From assembly GCA_003427395.1 (NCBI GenBank), contig BFEA01000202.1:2429326-2461103 (forward strand): 31,778 bases of DNA, written 5' to 3'. Made by a program: the position numbers and the translations under genes. Positions 9,679-19,615 of the stretch are shown here, one piece after another. How positions within the stretch are numbered: position 1 is the stretch's first letter; every line of letters starts with the position of its first letter. The stretch is from Chara braunii. Lineage: Eukaryota; Streptophyta; Charophyceae; Charales; Characeae. The notes below the pieces were generated by a model, which did not search any database, had not been told where the DNA came from, and saw only the letters and a list, made by a program, of their open reading frames with translations.

Positions 9679-10544
9679 TGTAAGGACTTGCCAAACACGG
9701 ACTGAGACACACAGCTGATTTCTGAGTTTTGCCAATGGAATGTATGCCTTGCTGAGTTTCCCAATTGTTGCTGAGTTTTCTAAGTCTGTGTGTGTGCGTG
9801 CTTGCTGGTCTGCGTGCCTGCCTGAGTGCCTGTCGGTTTGAGTGTGTGTGTGACCCACAAGGGTACTCATCTGTACGGGAGGCCCGAAGGGCCGGTACTT
9901 ACCTGTGGCCGTCGAATTGAGGGTTGCAGCCAGGAAACACTTAAGTGGCGGGGAAAGAGGCCAGCAACACTTAGAGCAGCGGAAAAACACTCAAGTAGCA
10001 GCAATGCTGGTACCACACCAAGTAGAGGTAGATGTGCCAGGCCGAGTAGAAGAAGACAACAGTTGGCATTTTTAGAGGCCCAGTAGTTGTAGGCTAGGTC
10101 TAGGGGGGTACCAGTCCAACCAGTCAGAGTCTAGGGCCTGTACGGGCAATATCAGAGTCGGCAATGATGTTTCCCTCCGAAGGGCAGGAGGTACCGGTTG
10201 CTTGAAGGCCGCACGGCCTGGAAGTCACCAACCAAGAGGCAAGCAGGCCGTTATATCTCCTGGAGGAGTAAGAGATCTCCTCCTCATTCTTCTGTGTGCA
10301 AGTTTGGCGACACACTGCTTAGAGCGCTGGCTGGAGCAGCATTGGTTGGAGCAGCGCTGCTGGGGAGGAGGGAGCGCCCAGCTCCCCACCTTGGTTGTGG
10401 AGGAGGAGCACGGCCCGGATGAGGAGGAAGCCGACGACTAGGAAGGGGGAGCACCAAAGGTACTTACCTGGCTATGGTGGACACCATCTTCCTCACCTTG
10501 GCGGGCGCTGCATCTGGAAGGCCCCAGTTGGTTTAGAGCTACAC
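9679..10544 (+). mobile_element. G1-family LTR, left part (LTR-C), split by CV1
   Basis: Starts TGTAAGGACT and is collinear with LTR-B and with the reverse complement of LTR-A. It is cut at 10544 by CV1's LTR and resumes at 19954: the joined sequence across TACAC aligns with LTR-B at about 7650-7740. No G1 internal sequence lies on its left, so it is a solo LTR or one end of a lost element. Confidence 0.8.
10540..10544. repeat. CV1 target-site duplication, left copy
   Basis: TACAC, identical to 19954-19958. A 5-bp duplication is the expected size for Ty3/gypsy integrases. Confidence 0.9.
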
Positions 10545-10897
10545 TGTGGCGGACCCACCAGGTGAGGTGCTCCGCCTGGGATAGAGATGGAGATGGAGGG
10601 TGAGGGTGGAGCAAGATGGCACAGCGCAGCTCCCACGCGGACTCCAACTCTCGTACTCCAAAATGTGTGAATGTAGAATGACCCAAAGTACAGACTCTGG
10701 CTGGGGTATACCCCAGCGGACTGACTAGACTGGACTGGACTGGACTGGACTGGACTGGACTGGACTGGACTGGACTGGACTGGACTGGCTGGTCCCGACA
10801 GAGGTGCGGGCCTGGACTGGACTACCCCGAATACAACACAGGCCTGTGAGAACAGGCCAAGGGGCTGGTCTCACAGGCCAACCAGAGGTCCGCTACA
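10545..10897 (-). repeat. CV1 3' LTR
   Basis: On the plus strand it runs from TGTGGCGGACCC to GGTCCGCTACA; the terminal inverted repeats are TGTRGCGGACC-like. It is 353 bp against 308 bp for the 5' LTR, the difference being the expanded TGGAC array. The expected polypurine tract would lie just right of 10897; only a weak purine run (AAAGGCGAGGATCG on the minus strand) is there. Confidence 0.95.
10728..10788. repeat. (TGGAC)11 pentanucleotide array in the CV1 3' LTR
   Basis: Eleven perfect TGGAC units run from 10731 to 10785, flanked by partial units. The 5' LTR has only two units at the matching place (about 19832-19842). LTRs are identical when inserted, so the array has changed since insertion. 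Confidence 0.95.
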
Positions 10898-11974
10898 CGA
10901 TCCTCGCCTTTGATGGATCGCCTAGATAGAAGCACGCTTCCGCCAAGAAGCGGAACTCTACCAAAGAAAAAGAAAACTCGAGTAGTCTAGGATGCGGAGC
11001 AAGCTCCATGCTGAGTCCATGCGATGCAACCTAGGCTAGAAAATATAGCAAAAACAACAATGTCACAGCTAACAGCCTAAGTGAAAGCAGAAAGCAACTA
11101 ACTAGTATACATGTCCTAGGAAAGCAGAAAGTAATGACAACTAAATCCTAGAATGTTGGAGGCAGTAGCCTCAGTCTCGAAACACACAAAGCAAAGACAA
11201 TTAAATCCTAGAAATGTCAAAGGCAGAGACCTCAGTCTAAGAGCAACAAAACAATGAAGAGACAACCATATGTCACAGGAAGGGTGTGTCGCAAACCATA
11301 GGGTGGGATGGTCTTTGAGGGTGGCAAATGCAGCCTAGGGGTCGATAAACTCCTAAGGGCATCCACACATAATGATAGGGAGACACATGTCATCAGGCTC
11401 AATGAGGGTAGGGAACTGGGAGCGAACAGAACCAATGACCCTAATAGATAGACCATCAGGGCGGGTAATGCTCGACTAAAGGGGTGACCGCTATGTAAGG
11501 TCGACCATGCAAGGGAATAAGGGAGCCTAGTATACTGGGCGCACCTAGATGAAGCATGCAAGGCTGCCTAACTAGGGTGTGAGGGCCGGCAGAGGGTAGA
11601 AAAAGTGATGGGTAAGGGAATCATACAAATGACTCCTAAAGTGAGGGAGGTCGGAGCTAGATCCGTAAGTTGGGAAGCCAGGTGTCCCGATGCCTAGGCG
11701 TATACCAAGGGAGAGCCCAACTCAGAGGAACCCGACAAAGGGAGACCATCATGTGACACAACCAGGGTATGGTACATGGTAAGGTGGTAAGAGAGTGACG
11801 ACGTCTGAAGTAGGCAGAGTTGATCGTGACGAAGTCCAGGAAGTTGCCAATGACGTCCATGATGAGAAGTCCGGAATGTCGTCGAGGAAGAGCCGCAACG
11901 TCGACGAGCTGAAGCGGCAAAACTGGAGTGGATGGAGTACTGAGAAGGCAAAGACGTGGGAAGATAAGTCAGAG
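10898..11974 (-). mobile_element. CV1 3' non-coding region between pol and the 3' LTR
   Basis: No recognised domain. It is shared with CV2 (20383-21394), most strongly in 11428-11481 / 20804-20856. On the minus strand that block gives RALPALMVYLLGSLVLF in both copies, within a 109-codon frame here (11232-11561) and an 89-codon frame in CV2 (20736-21005). The remainder shows short scattered frames only. Confidence 0.6.
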
Positions 11975-12470
11975 TCAATCGTCGTATCGAGAAGGACAAT
12001 GGCAAGTGCGTCGTGGATGCTCAGAAGCATCCAGATGCTGCTGAAGGTCTGCCTCAGATGGAGCAGGCTCGACTTCAACGGCCTCCTCAACCGAGGGAGA
12101 AGGAGGAGGGTCAGTGGGTTGAGGAGGAGCAGTCAACCCAGCACGACGAGCACGTTCATAGGCACGCACCAACATGCAAGCGTGTTGCAAGTGCACGAGG
12201 GGCTCCTAAGTAGCCTCCTCATCAGGGTAACCCTTCCAACGTACGAGATACTCGACGTGAGGAGGGTTGTCGTCGGTGACTCGACGACCAATGATGTATG
12301 AAACGAGGAACTCCTCGTGGCTGTCCACCATGATGGGTGGAGGGCGCTCGTATGGTCGTCCAGCGAAACGCTCAGACGGTCTGCGGTAGGGACGCAATAA
12401 TGAGACGTGGTAGACATCGTGCACATGAGCTTGACGTTTCACACGGAAGTTGACCGGGCTAGAAGTCGTA
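11975..12470 (-). pseudogene. CV1 pol: chromodomain
   Basis: After the integrase C-terminus (HDVYHVSLLRPYRR) the frame continues into VSYIIGRRV, then HVEYLVRWKGYPDEEAT and EPL.HL, the classic chromodomain core that in chromoviruses is thought to steer integration to marked chromatin. The conserved Trp of the EEATWEP motif is a TAG stop (12206-12208); CV2 keeps the Trp. The frame resumes after the stop and ends at 11975 in a proline-, glutamate- and serine-rich tail. Confidence 0.9.
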
Positions 12471-13507
12471 TCAGAACCGATGGACTGGAGAATGCGGCAT
12501 AGGTCAAAGAAGCGACGTCGGAACTTGTGAAGCGTGTTCACTTCGAGCTGTAAGTGGCGGGCGTCAATCAACACATCATTACCGACTTTGAATGGATGAT
12601 CCATCCTCGATCGGTCCGCACATGCGGCCATGCGAGTCTGGGAAGCGGTTTTGTACACATGCGCGTTCTTCATGATCGACGTCATGTGTGCAACCCAATC
12701 ATCCAGTGCGGGACAACTCGTGTCGGGGTGCATCTGTGACGGTCGAAGGAAGTCTGCGGGAACACGAGGGTGATAGCCGAGGTCGCAATAGTAAGGCGAC
12801 ATCCCCGTGGCTGGCGAGAAGGCGTGGTTGTTGGCTATCTCTGCGTAGGCAAGATGGAGATCCCACTGCTGGTCGTCACGAACAATCTTTCAGAGAATAT
12901 TTCCGAGAGTCTTGTTCGTGACCTCGGTCTGACCATCAGTCTGGGGATGGTAAGACGATGAGAAGCGGAGCAGGGTGCCTTAAACCTCGTGGAGCTGTCC
13001 TCAGAATCGACTAGTAAAGCGCGGGTCACGGTCAGATATGATGCTCAGAGGTAAGCCGTGGTCCCGCACGACTCGGTCAAACACGATGTCGGCGACCTCA
13101 CATGCACTGATGACATAGCGGCACAGAACAAAGTGTGCGCGCTTCGTGAAGCGGTCGACGATGACCAGGATAGCATCATGACCGCAGGGGGTAGTAGGAC
13201 GACGAGGACTGATAAAGTCTATCGAGATGGACTGCCAACGACCCGCAGGGATAGGAAGAGGCTGGAGCAAACCATAAGGCAGGTGGTTCGCACTGTTCAC
13301 CTCTTGACAGGTGGGACACTCTATGACGTAGTCCTTCACAAAGTCATTGCGCTTCGGCCAGACGTACAGGCGGCTCACACGAGCCAACGTCTTGTGGAAG
13401 CCCATATGACCGACGACTGCCTGGTCATGGAACTCTACTGCCCGGACACGTAGCTGTCCAGTGGAGGGAACGCAAATGCGGGGCTCTCTGGTGCCCTGTG
13501 AACCGTG
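12470..13507 (-). pseudogene. CV1 pol: integrase
   Basis: The HHCC region reads HDQAVVGHMGFHKT, then CPTCQ. The catalytic core has the first Asp in SISIDFI, the second in IISDRDPRFTS, and the Glu in YHPQTDGQTEV, so all three DDE residues are present. In-frame stops interrupt it at 13001-13003 (TGA, at the position of a usual Trp), 12980-12982 (TAA) and 12890-12892 (TGA). The frame is otherwise continuous with RNase H upstream and the chromodomain downstream. Confidence 0.9.
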
Positions 13508-14467
13508 CTAGTACACAAGACCGTCGTCCCCGAGAGAGTAGTTCGAGACGGTCTTGCCACTCCGAAGGGTCGAGTGGATGTCGCGATAGTCGGGGCAGTG
13601 GCGGTTCTGAGTGAGAAACTCATCGGTCACCGAGTGGTGGACAGTGGTGACCGAGATGGCAATGAGTTGGATCTGCTCCAGATTATGGTCAGGGAGCCTG
13701 GATAAGGCATCTGCGACCCGATTGGTCTCACCCTTGATGTGCTTAGTGGTGAAACTAAACTCGGATAGGTCGCGCCACCAGCGAGCCTGTCGATGAGTGA
13801 GCTTCGACTTTGTCAGAAAAGCCTGGACAATAGAGTTGTCCGTGCGCATCGTGAATGGTGCCCCGTGCAGGTAGTGACGCCAGTGTCGAGTGGCATAAAC
13901 TACTGCGAGAACCTTACATTCATCAGCAGTGTAGTTTATCTCAGCGGGCAGGAGCTGACGGGTGTAGAAGGCTATCGAACAATGACCTGAGCGAGACTAG
14001 ATAGTGCTATCCTCGACGATGGTAGAAGAATAGTCAAGAGAAGGCTCGTTTGTAGTTGGACGAGTAGGCGTTAGGCGGGAAGCAGTGGTAGGGGTAGGGG
14101 GTGGGAAGCAAGGGATACGAGGATGAGAGGAATCAGGAGAGGAGGGGAAAATCTGAGAAAGCACTGCTCCTACAACAAAGTCTGACGCATCGGTGGTAAG
14201 GATAAAAGGGCGATAAAAATCGGGTAGGTGAAGAACCGGTGCACATGTCACCGCCTTCTTGAGGGCACGGAAGGCGTCCTCGTGGAGGGGTGTCAAAGCC
14301 CATAGCTGGTTTTTCCGAAGGAGGGTAGAGGTAAGGGTGTAGGAATACCTAGCGTATCCCTGGATGAAGTTACTATAGTAACCAGCGAGGCTTAAGAAAC
14401 TACGAAACTGTTTGGCGGATGTAGGGATGGGCCACTCCGCAATAGCAGTGATCTTCGCGTCATCCAT
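13508..14467 (-). pseudogene. CV1 pol: RT connection and RNase H
   Basis: The connection reads FLSLAGYYSNFI and LHEDAFRALKK. RNase H begins at LHLPDFYRPFILTTDASDF with the first Asp; the Glu lies in ADECKVLAVV and the next Asp in MRTDNS. The domain ends in KGETNRVADALSR. Between the first strand (VGAVLSQ) and IAFYTRQ there is an extra Pro/Ser/Thr-rich segment of about 57 residues (13979-14152) not usual in gypsy RNase H. Stops: TAG at 13997-13999 and at the end of the segment (13508-13510). Confidence 0.9.
13979..14152 (-). other. Pro/Ser/Thr-rich insertion within CV1 RNase H
   Basis: The segment is dominated by P, S and T, with FPSSPDSSHP and PTRPTTNEPS as examples. It interrupts the RNase H fold between its first beta strand and the IAFYTR strand. 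CV2 shows a similar proline-rich insertion in the same place (about 23500-23650), so it is old in this lineage. Confidence 0.6.
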
Positions 14468-15190
14468 GTGGAGATCCTAGTCAGACACGTAGTGTCCTAA
14501 GAAATCCACTTTGTGTTGGGCAAAGCGGCACTTGCTCAGCTTGGCGTAGAAGCCATGTTTGTGCAAGCGGTCAAGGACATCGCCGAGGTGTCTGAGATGC
14601 TCCTCATGACTGTAGATTAGAATATCGTCGAGGTAGACGAGAACGTACAGCTCCAGGATGTCCCTGAAGATGTCGTTCATTGCCCTCTGGAAGGTAGCGA
14701 GTGTGTTGGTGAGGCCAAATGGCATCACCATAAACTCATAGTGGCCGAAGCGTGATCGGAACGCTATCTTCGGCTAGTCCGCTGCAGCGAAGCGGATCTA
14801 ATGGTAACCGCTACGAAGATCAATCTTCGTAAAAAAGTTGTTGCCTGCTAGGCAGTCGAACAACTTGTCGAAACGAGGCATGGGGTAGCTGTTCTTAACC
14901 ATGTAGCGGTTGAGACCGCGATAGTCCATGCAGAGACAGAGAGTTCCATCCGCTTTGCGAGCAAAGAGGACGGGTGCACGCCATGGGGAGTTGTTGGGTT
15001 AAATGAAACCCAATCTCAAGAGCTCCTCAAGTTGATGCTTGAGTTCAGTGGCCTCGGGGATTGAGAGTCTGTAGGGTGCCTGGTGGTAAACACGATGGTC
15101 AGGTACAAGTTGGATGGAGTGCTCGACGTTGCGCATTGGTGTGATGCCGACGTATGAGAACGACGATGGGAAAACATCGTGATACTTTCA
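14468..15190 (-). pseudogene. CV1 pol: reverse transcriptase
   Basis: Motifs in order: [88 protein letters not shown] and FLGHYVSD. The catalytic aspartates (KIDL and YLDD) are intact. In-frame stops lie at 15188-15190 (TGA), 14999-15001 (TAA), 14798-14800 (TAG, the Gln of the usual GYHQ), 14774-14776 (TAG) and 14477-14479 (TAG). No frameshift is seen from protease to chromodomain. Confidence 0.92.
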
Positions 15191-16348
15191 AATGAGGTCA
15201 CGAACTGCGGGCTCCAGGTCGGCCGTATAGCGTGCGAGTTCCTCAACGTCAGCGTGAGCTCGCGACATCGGGGTGGAGTCGACGGATGACGGAGGGAGGG
15301 AAGTAGAGATGGAAGCCATGGAGATGGAAGGACGATCTGGCTCCAGAGAGATGAGCTCGACGTCTGGACAGGGTGGATCATAGTGTAAGAGATCCGTAGC
15401 GTTCACCGTAAAGAAGGTGACGTCGTCCTGTCGGATGGAGTGGGCAAACTACCGAGGCGAGGTAACAGTGATAGTAGGAGATGGTGTGGGCACAGAAGGC
15501 TCCGGGGGAGGAGGATCGGGGCATGGTGTCGCAGTGGTACCTATAAAAGGTACGCAATACGTCTGTCCACACTTCGTTCTTAGAACGAGAGTGTCGGTCG
15601 CCCAATCCGCCTCGGTGCTTCGGAACCGACAAGGCCACGGAGTACCAAGAATGAAGTCGTACCCCGTCTCCATCACATCGAAATGTGCAGAGGAGCGGTG
15701 GCGATGAGACGCCGGGGGATGATCAATCGGCTCGAGAGTGAGGAAGAAAGGGAGGTCGATGACCGTCTGATCGAAAAAGCGTTGGGTCTTGTCATCTCCT
15801 AGGGTGACGGAGATGGGAGTCGGTGACCCTGTCATGGGTAAGCGGTTTTCTTTCACCACACGTGGGTGAATGAAGTCGCCTTGAGAACCAGAATCCCACA
15901 TCACTAAGTACACCCTCGTGGAGGTCCCCAGTCGTACTAGAATGATCAGGAGGGCGCGATCAGGGTCAAAGAGGATGGCGAGAAGACGACGCAGTGCAAC
16001 GGCATGGAGGGTGAGTCGCTCCCAACGAGCCTGGAGCATGCTCACGTCCAGAAGGGAGGACACAACGTCCTCGTGAGTCAGAAGCTGCTCGCTGCAATGG
16101 ACTGAGCGAATGGCTCGACGCGTCGGTAGTCGTGGAGATGTAGGAGGGGAGATGGTGGTCTGCGGAGGCGCAGACGATACTGCGACAGAGGGTTGAGTAC
16201 ACTGTGTCGGTTCTTGCGATACCTCAACTCCAGTAGCGAGAGGGGCAAACCGCGATGGAGATGTCGGGAAGCCGACTACTGAGGAGGATGCAGGTGTACA
16301 CTGCACCGTGGCTAGGAGGCATCGCGAGGATGCGAGGCGCCGGGGGGG
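15191..16348 (-). pseudogene. CV1 pol: aspartic protease and PR-RT spacer
   Basis: The retropepsin active site appears as VMWDSGSQGDFIHP (D-S-G) and the flap/second motif as DFILGTPWPCRF. The segment lies in the -1 frame relative to gag and opens at the C7 run (16342-16348). A TAG at 15449-15451 interrupts the spacer before RT. The spacer (15191-15448) is rich in Ser, Pro and Asp and probably linker-like. Confidence 0.85.
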
Positions 16349-18110
16349 TACTCAGCACGACGTTGGCGAGAGAGCTCAGCGTAGTGGCGGTCGAGTGTGA
16401 CGGTGTAAGCACACCGCGATGAGGTATAATCGTCCTGGCGGCAGCGCAAACACCCACGCCAACCCAAAATGGACGCACGCTCCTCAGCGGAAAGGACACC
16501 ACGAGGAGGGACAAAGCCTTGAGGGAGGTCCTGGTGAGGGACCTCGGGGGGCGACGAGCCAGCGTGACTAGAGCGGCTGCGTGCCCGGGAGAGGGTGGAG
16601 AGGGCGAGCTGGAGGCGCTCGGCTATAGGGAGGGTAGAGTCCTCCAGGTGGTAGTGGACGGCGTCGCAGAGGTCGAGGTCGTCACTATGGTCACCCTCAG
16701 ACGACAGCCGGGCAACAACGTCCTTCTCACCATACTCGAGCGCGCTAAAGCGGCGCGAGAAGTGACGGCTCTGTTGTGCGGAACGGCGGGGACGAGCGTG
16801 GAAAGGGGAACGACACTGGGAAGTGTCGTGAGGGAAGGAGGGAGCGTAACCAGTACGCTGAGGCTGGGAGGAGGAAGTGGGTTGAAGACGGGCCCTCATC
16901 CGTTGATGGGCCTTGGCGGCCTCGTAAGCCTGCGGGGCCGATGTGAAGTCGTACCGCCATAACTCGGAGCGGTACTCAAGGGGGAGGCTGGCCAAGAAAC
17001 GATCGACGAGGGCAGCCTCGGAGAGGAACGCCACATCACAAATGAGGCGGGCGTCCTGAAAGACCTAGATGTGGCGATCCAGGCTGGCAGCGCCACCAGA
17101 GTCGGACCAGCGTGTACTGACGACACGCTCGAAGGCGTGAGTCACGTCATGTCAGGCTCCGAAGCGATCCTCGAGGAACGCCTGAAAATCCATGAAGGTC
17201 GGGGTCCGACCCTCACGAAGGGAGTGGGTGTAGAAGTCCTCCCAGGCGTCGAAAGGACCGCCACGCAAGCGTGTGGAGAGGTGAGCCACCCACGTGTCGG
17301 GTGGGACACCCATGAGCTGGAGCATGCGGGTGGCAGACTGCAGCCACCGGGACACGCATATCCCTGTACCGTCATACAAGGCAATGTCCGTCAAGCGGAC
17401 GAGTGGTGCGCCACCGTTTTGGCGGCAAGGAGATCAAGGAGCAGAGGTCTACGCTACGGCCGAGTAAGTCGGCGCAGGTCCTGGAGAAGGGGGCACAACT
17501 GACTGTACGCCTGGGCCGCATGGTGGAGCAGCGAGGAGAACAGCGGCAGGCTGCGAGGGGGTTGCGGTAGAAGAGGTCGCAGCAACCAAGGGAGTAGGAA
17601 GGAGGTAGGATGGGGTGGAGGGGGTGCAGGACGGGGGAAACGAGCCTGCATGGATGGAAGAGTAGAGGAAGAAGGGGTTGCGCCCGAAGGCGCAGCTACC
17701 TGTGATGGTAGGGGTGGTTGAAAGCAAAAGAGGGCGAGCTCGACCCAGATCTGGGCAAGCCCGGTCTCAAGACGGCGGACATAGATCGAGCAAGAAGTAG
17801 TAGGAGGGGGGGAAGTAGACGCATGAGTGGCAGGGGGGCATCCCATAAGGGGGAGAGCCAAGTGGCGCGCCGGTCGTGCGAAGGGGAGGGAGAAGCGGGG
17901 CACCCGGAAAAGCTGAGACCACGTCAGCGCGTTGTGGTCCCGTGGCCGTAGTGACCAGAATCTGGGCGGGTACGCCGACCTGGCCCATAGCAGCCATCGC
18001 ACTAGGAGCGTGGACGGTCACCAGGATGGCTGGGTCGGCGGCAGCGGAGGAGGAAGCTCCGTCGTGGCCACCATGTCGGAGGACGGGGGACCCGGACTGG
18101 GAGCCAGGGG
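16312..18110 (-). pseudogene. CV1 gag
   Basis: The capsid-like part reads LYDGTGICVSRWLQSATRML, then LSTRLRGGPFDAWEDFY and FLASLPLEYRSELWRYDF, the usual gypsy gag pattern. The C-terminus has a zinc knuckle with altered ligand, CLRCRQDDYTSSRC: C-x2-C-x4-Tyr-x4-C, with Tyr where His is expected. The N-terminal third is Pro/Ser/Ala-rich. The frame stays open to about 18110; the true start is uncertain. Stops in this frame include one near 17765, one at 17449-17451, one at 17152-17154 and one near 17066. The frame ends at 16312-16314, 28 bases after the C7 run. Confidence 0.85.
16342..16348 (-). promoter_or_regulatory. Putative -1 frameshift slippery heptamer C CCC CCC
   Basis: G7 on the plus strand gives, on the coding strand, TAC CCC CCC GGC in gag frame, that is C CCC CCC in exact X XXY YYZ register. 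Slipping back one base enters the pol frame, which is open from here into the protease. The gag stop follows 28 bases later. A downstream structure was not assessed by computation. Confidence 0.5.
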
Positions 18111-18512
18111 AAGAGAGAGAGTGAGGAGAGGAAGGACGACCAGCGTCCTAGAGTTCCCGCAGGCCAACGGCAAAAGTCACCACTTCCACCCGTAAGGGCG
18201 CAAGGAGGGAGGTGAGGAGGCTGTGCAGATCCCCCTGCGGGTGATGGCCCTGGTCCGCTGGCACGGGTATGGAGCCCGGTGCCGAGGTCGTCGCCCCGAC
18301 AGCGGCTTGTGACACGCCGTCGACCATGGGGAGGTGACGGGCCGGACTGGAGGGGGCCAGAGGAGGTTCGCATGAGCGGAGGGCGTAGGGGGGGGTCCGC
18401 GGTAGAAAGCGACGGGCGGCGCAAGTGAGTCGAGCGCAGGCGCCCGCAAAGGGGGAAGGGTGGCTCGGGTCCAGGGTGTCCGAATGGAAAGGGGAAGTAG
18501 GGGGGTTAGGAG

Positions 18513-18550
18513 AACCCTAAACCCTAGAAAAAGCCTAAGAAAACCCTAAA
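18513..18550 (-). promoter_or_regulatory. Telomere-like repeats / telo-box in the CV1 leader
   Basis: The plus strand reads AACCCTAAACCCTAG and then AAACCCTAAA, inverted relative to 1314-1351. AAACCCTA is the plant telo-box found near many translation-gene promoters and bound by Myb-like factors. Function here is inferred only. Confidence 0.45.
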
Positions 18551-19192
18551 CGAGGTTTGAGTGATTAGGGTAGGGTATCGGTGACCTAATCAAGAAAAGA
18601 GAATAGCAACCATGGAGGGGGAGGGGAAGAGAAAAATAAATAAACAATGAAATTTCGAGAGAAAAAATAAAAAAAATAAATAATAAAAATAATTAAAGAA
18701 ATAAATAAACAAAATGTGAAGAGAGAAAAAATTAGAGTGAGTAGTGAGATTGATTAGAGGGAAGTGAGTGAAGCAGAAGAGGAAGAAGTAGAGGGGGTGA
18801 GTAAGAGGAGAGAGAAAAGGTACAGAAAGTGGATTAGTAGGGAGAGGGAAGAGGGAGGTGCTACCTGGCCCTTGGTGTCTCCAAGGGCACAAGGTATACC
18901 AAGACCAGGAGGGTCTTGGCCTTCGCTGCAGCAAGCCAGCTGGAGGAGAGAGGGGGCTGAGATCTTGATCAGCCCCTAACAGCAGTACTGCAGATCCAGG
19001 GTATGCTGTGTGAGCAGATCCTCACCAGTGTAGAGCAGCCCTCTAATCAGGGCGGTCTTCAGTTCCACAGCGAGCTGCCATGTGGCACTGCAGATGGCCA
19101 CGTGTGCAGGCGGCAGCAGCCACGGTGGGGGGGGGCGCAAATAGCAGCCCGGCCCTTGCTCCCTTGTTGGTCGGTGCTCGCCGCTCGCTTCC

Positions 19193-19208
19193 GGGGGGGG
19201 GGGGGGGG
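19193..19208 (+). repeat. G16 homopolymer
   Basis: Sixteen consecutive G residues, with a second G run near 19126-19134. On the element's coding strand this is C16. Likely unstable in length and in sequencing. Confidence 0.9.
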
Positions 19209-19266
19209 TAAATAGCTGGCACAACACTTCTTCAAGACCAGCGTGCCGTAGTACACAACCATACAT

Positions 19267-19348
19267 ATACTGTGGCCAGTGTGTTATGGTAGCAGCTACG
19301 CACGCGCATCACCCACAGCTGCCCAGGTTCAAACCCTGGCAGCAGCAT
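19267..19348 (+). other. tRNA-like / SINE-head-like sequence (degenerate)
   Basis: An A-box-like TGGCCAGTGTG (19274-19284) lies 42 bases before a B-box-like GGTTCAAACCC (19327-19337). The T-arm is perfect: CCAGG, loop TTCAAAC with its final C starting the 3' strand, and CCTGG. The acceptor stem is not: only 3 of 7 pairs form between 19267-19273 and 19341-19347. It is therefore not a working tRNA gene, but a tRNA-derived remnant such as a SINE head. It is antisense to the retroelement. Confidence 0.5.
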
Positions 19349-19615
19349 GCATCCCAGATCTTGGTGATAAATAATCCGGAAGTGGGGCAGGGCGGGGCAG
19401 CGGGGCATGTGGAGTGTGCGTGTGCGTCGGCCTTGGCCTTGGCCTTTGTGCACGCATCGTGGCTCTGTCTCTCTTTTCTCACCACGTGTCACTTCTTCCC
19501 TGTTGTGCTTTTCGTCGCGTTTTTCCGCTGTTTTTCGTTGGAAACAGCCAAAAAACAGCCAAAAAACCATATGTCGGGTTTTGCTGTGTTTCCTGCTATG
19601 CGGTGTGGTGGGTGG

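Noticed and set aside
10898-10912. Polypurine tract of CV1
   Set aside because: Only a weak purine run is present next to the 3' LTR; it may have decayed, so no feature is called.
11795-12301. 168-codon plus-strand frame
   Set aside because: Antisense of the chromodomain and tail of CV1, which are recognisable on the minus strand.
19267-19348. Functional tRNA gene
   Set aside because: A- and B-boxes and T-arm are good, but only three of seven acceptor pairs form and the sequence lies inside a retroelement leader.
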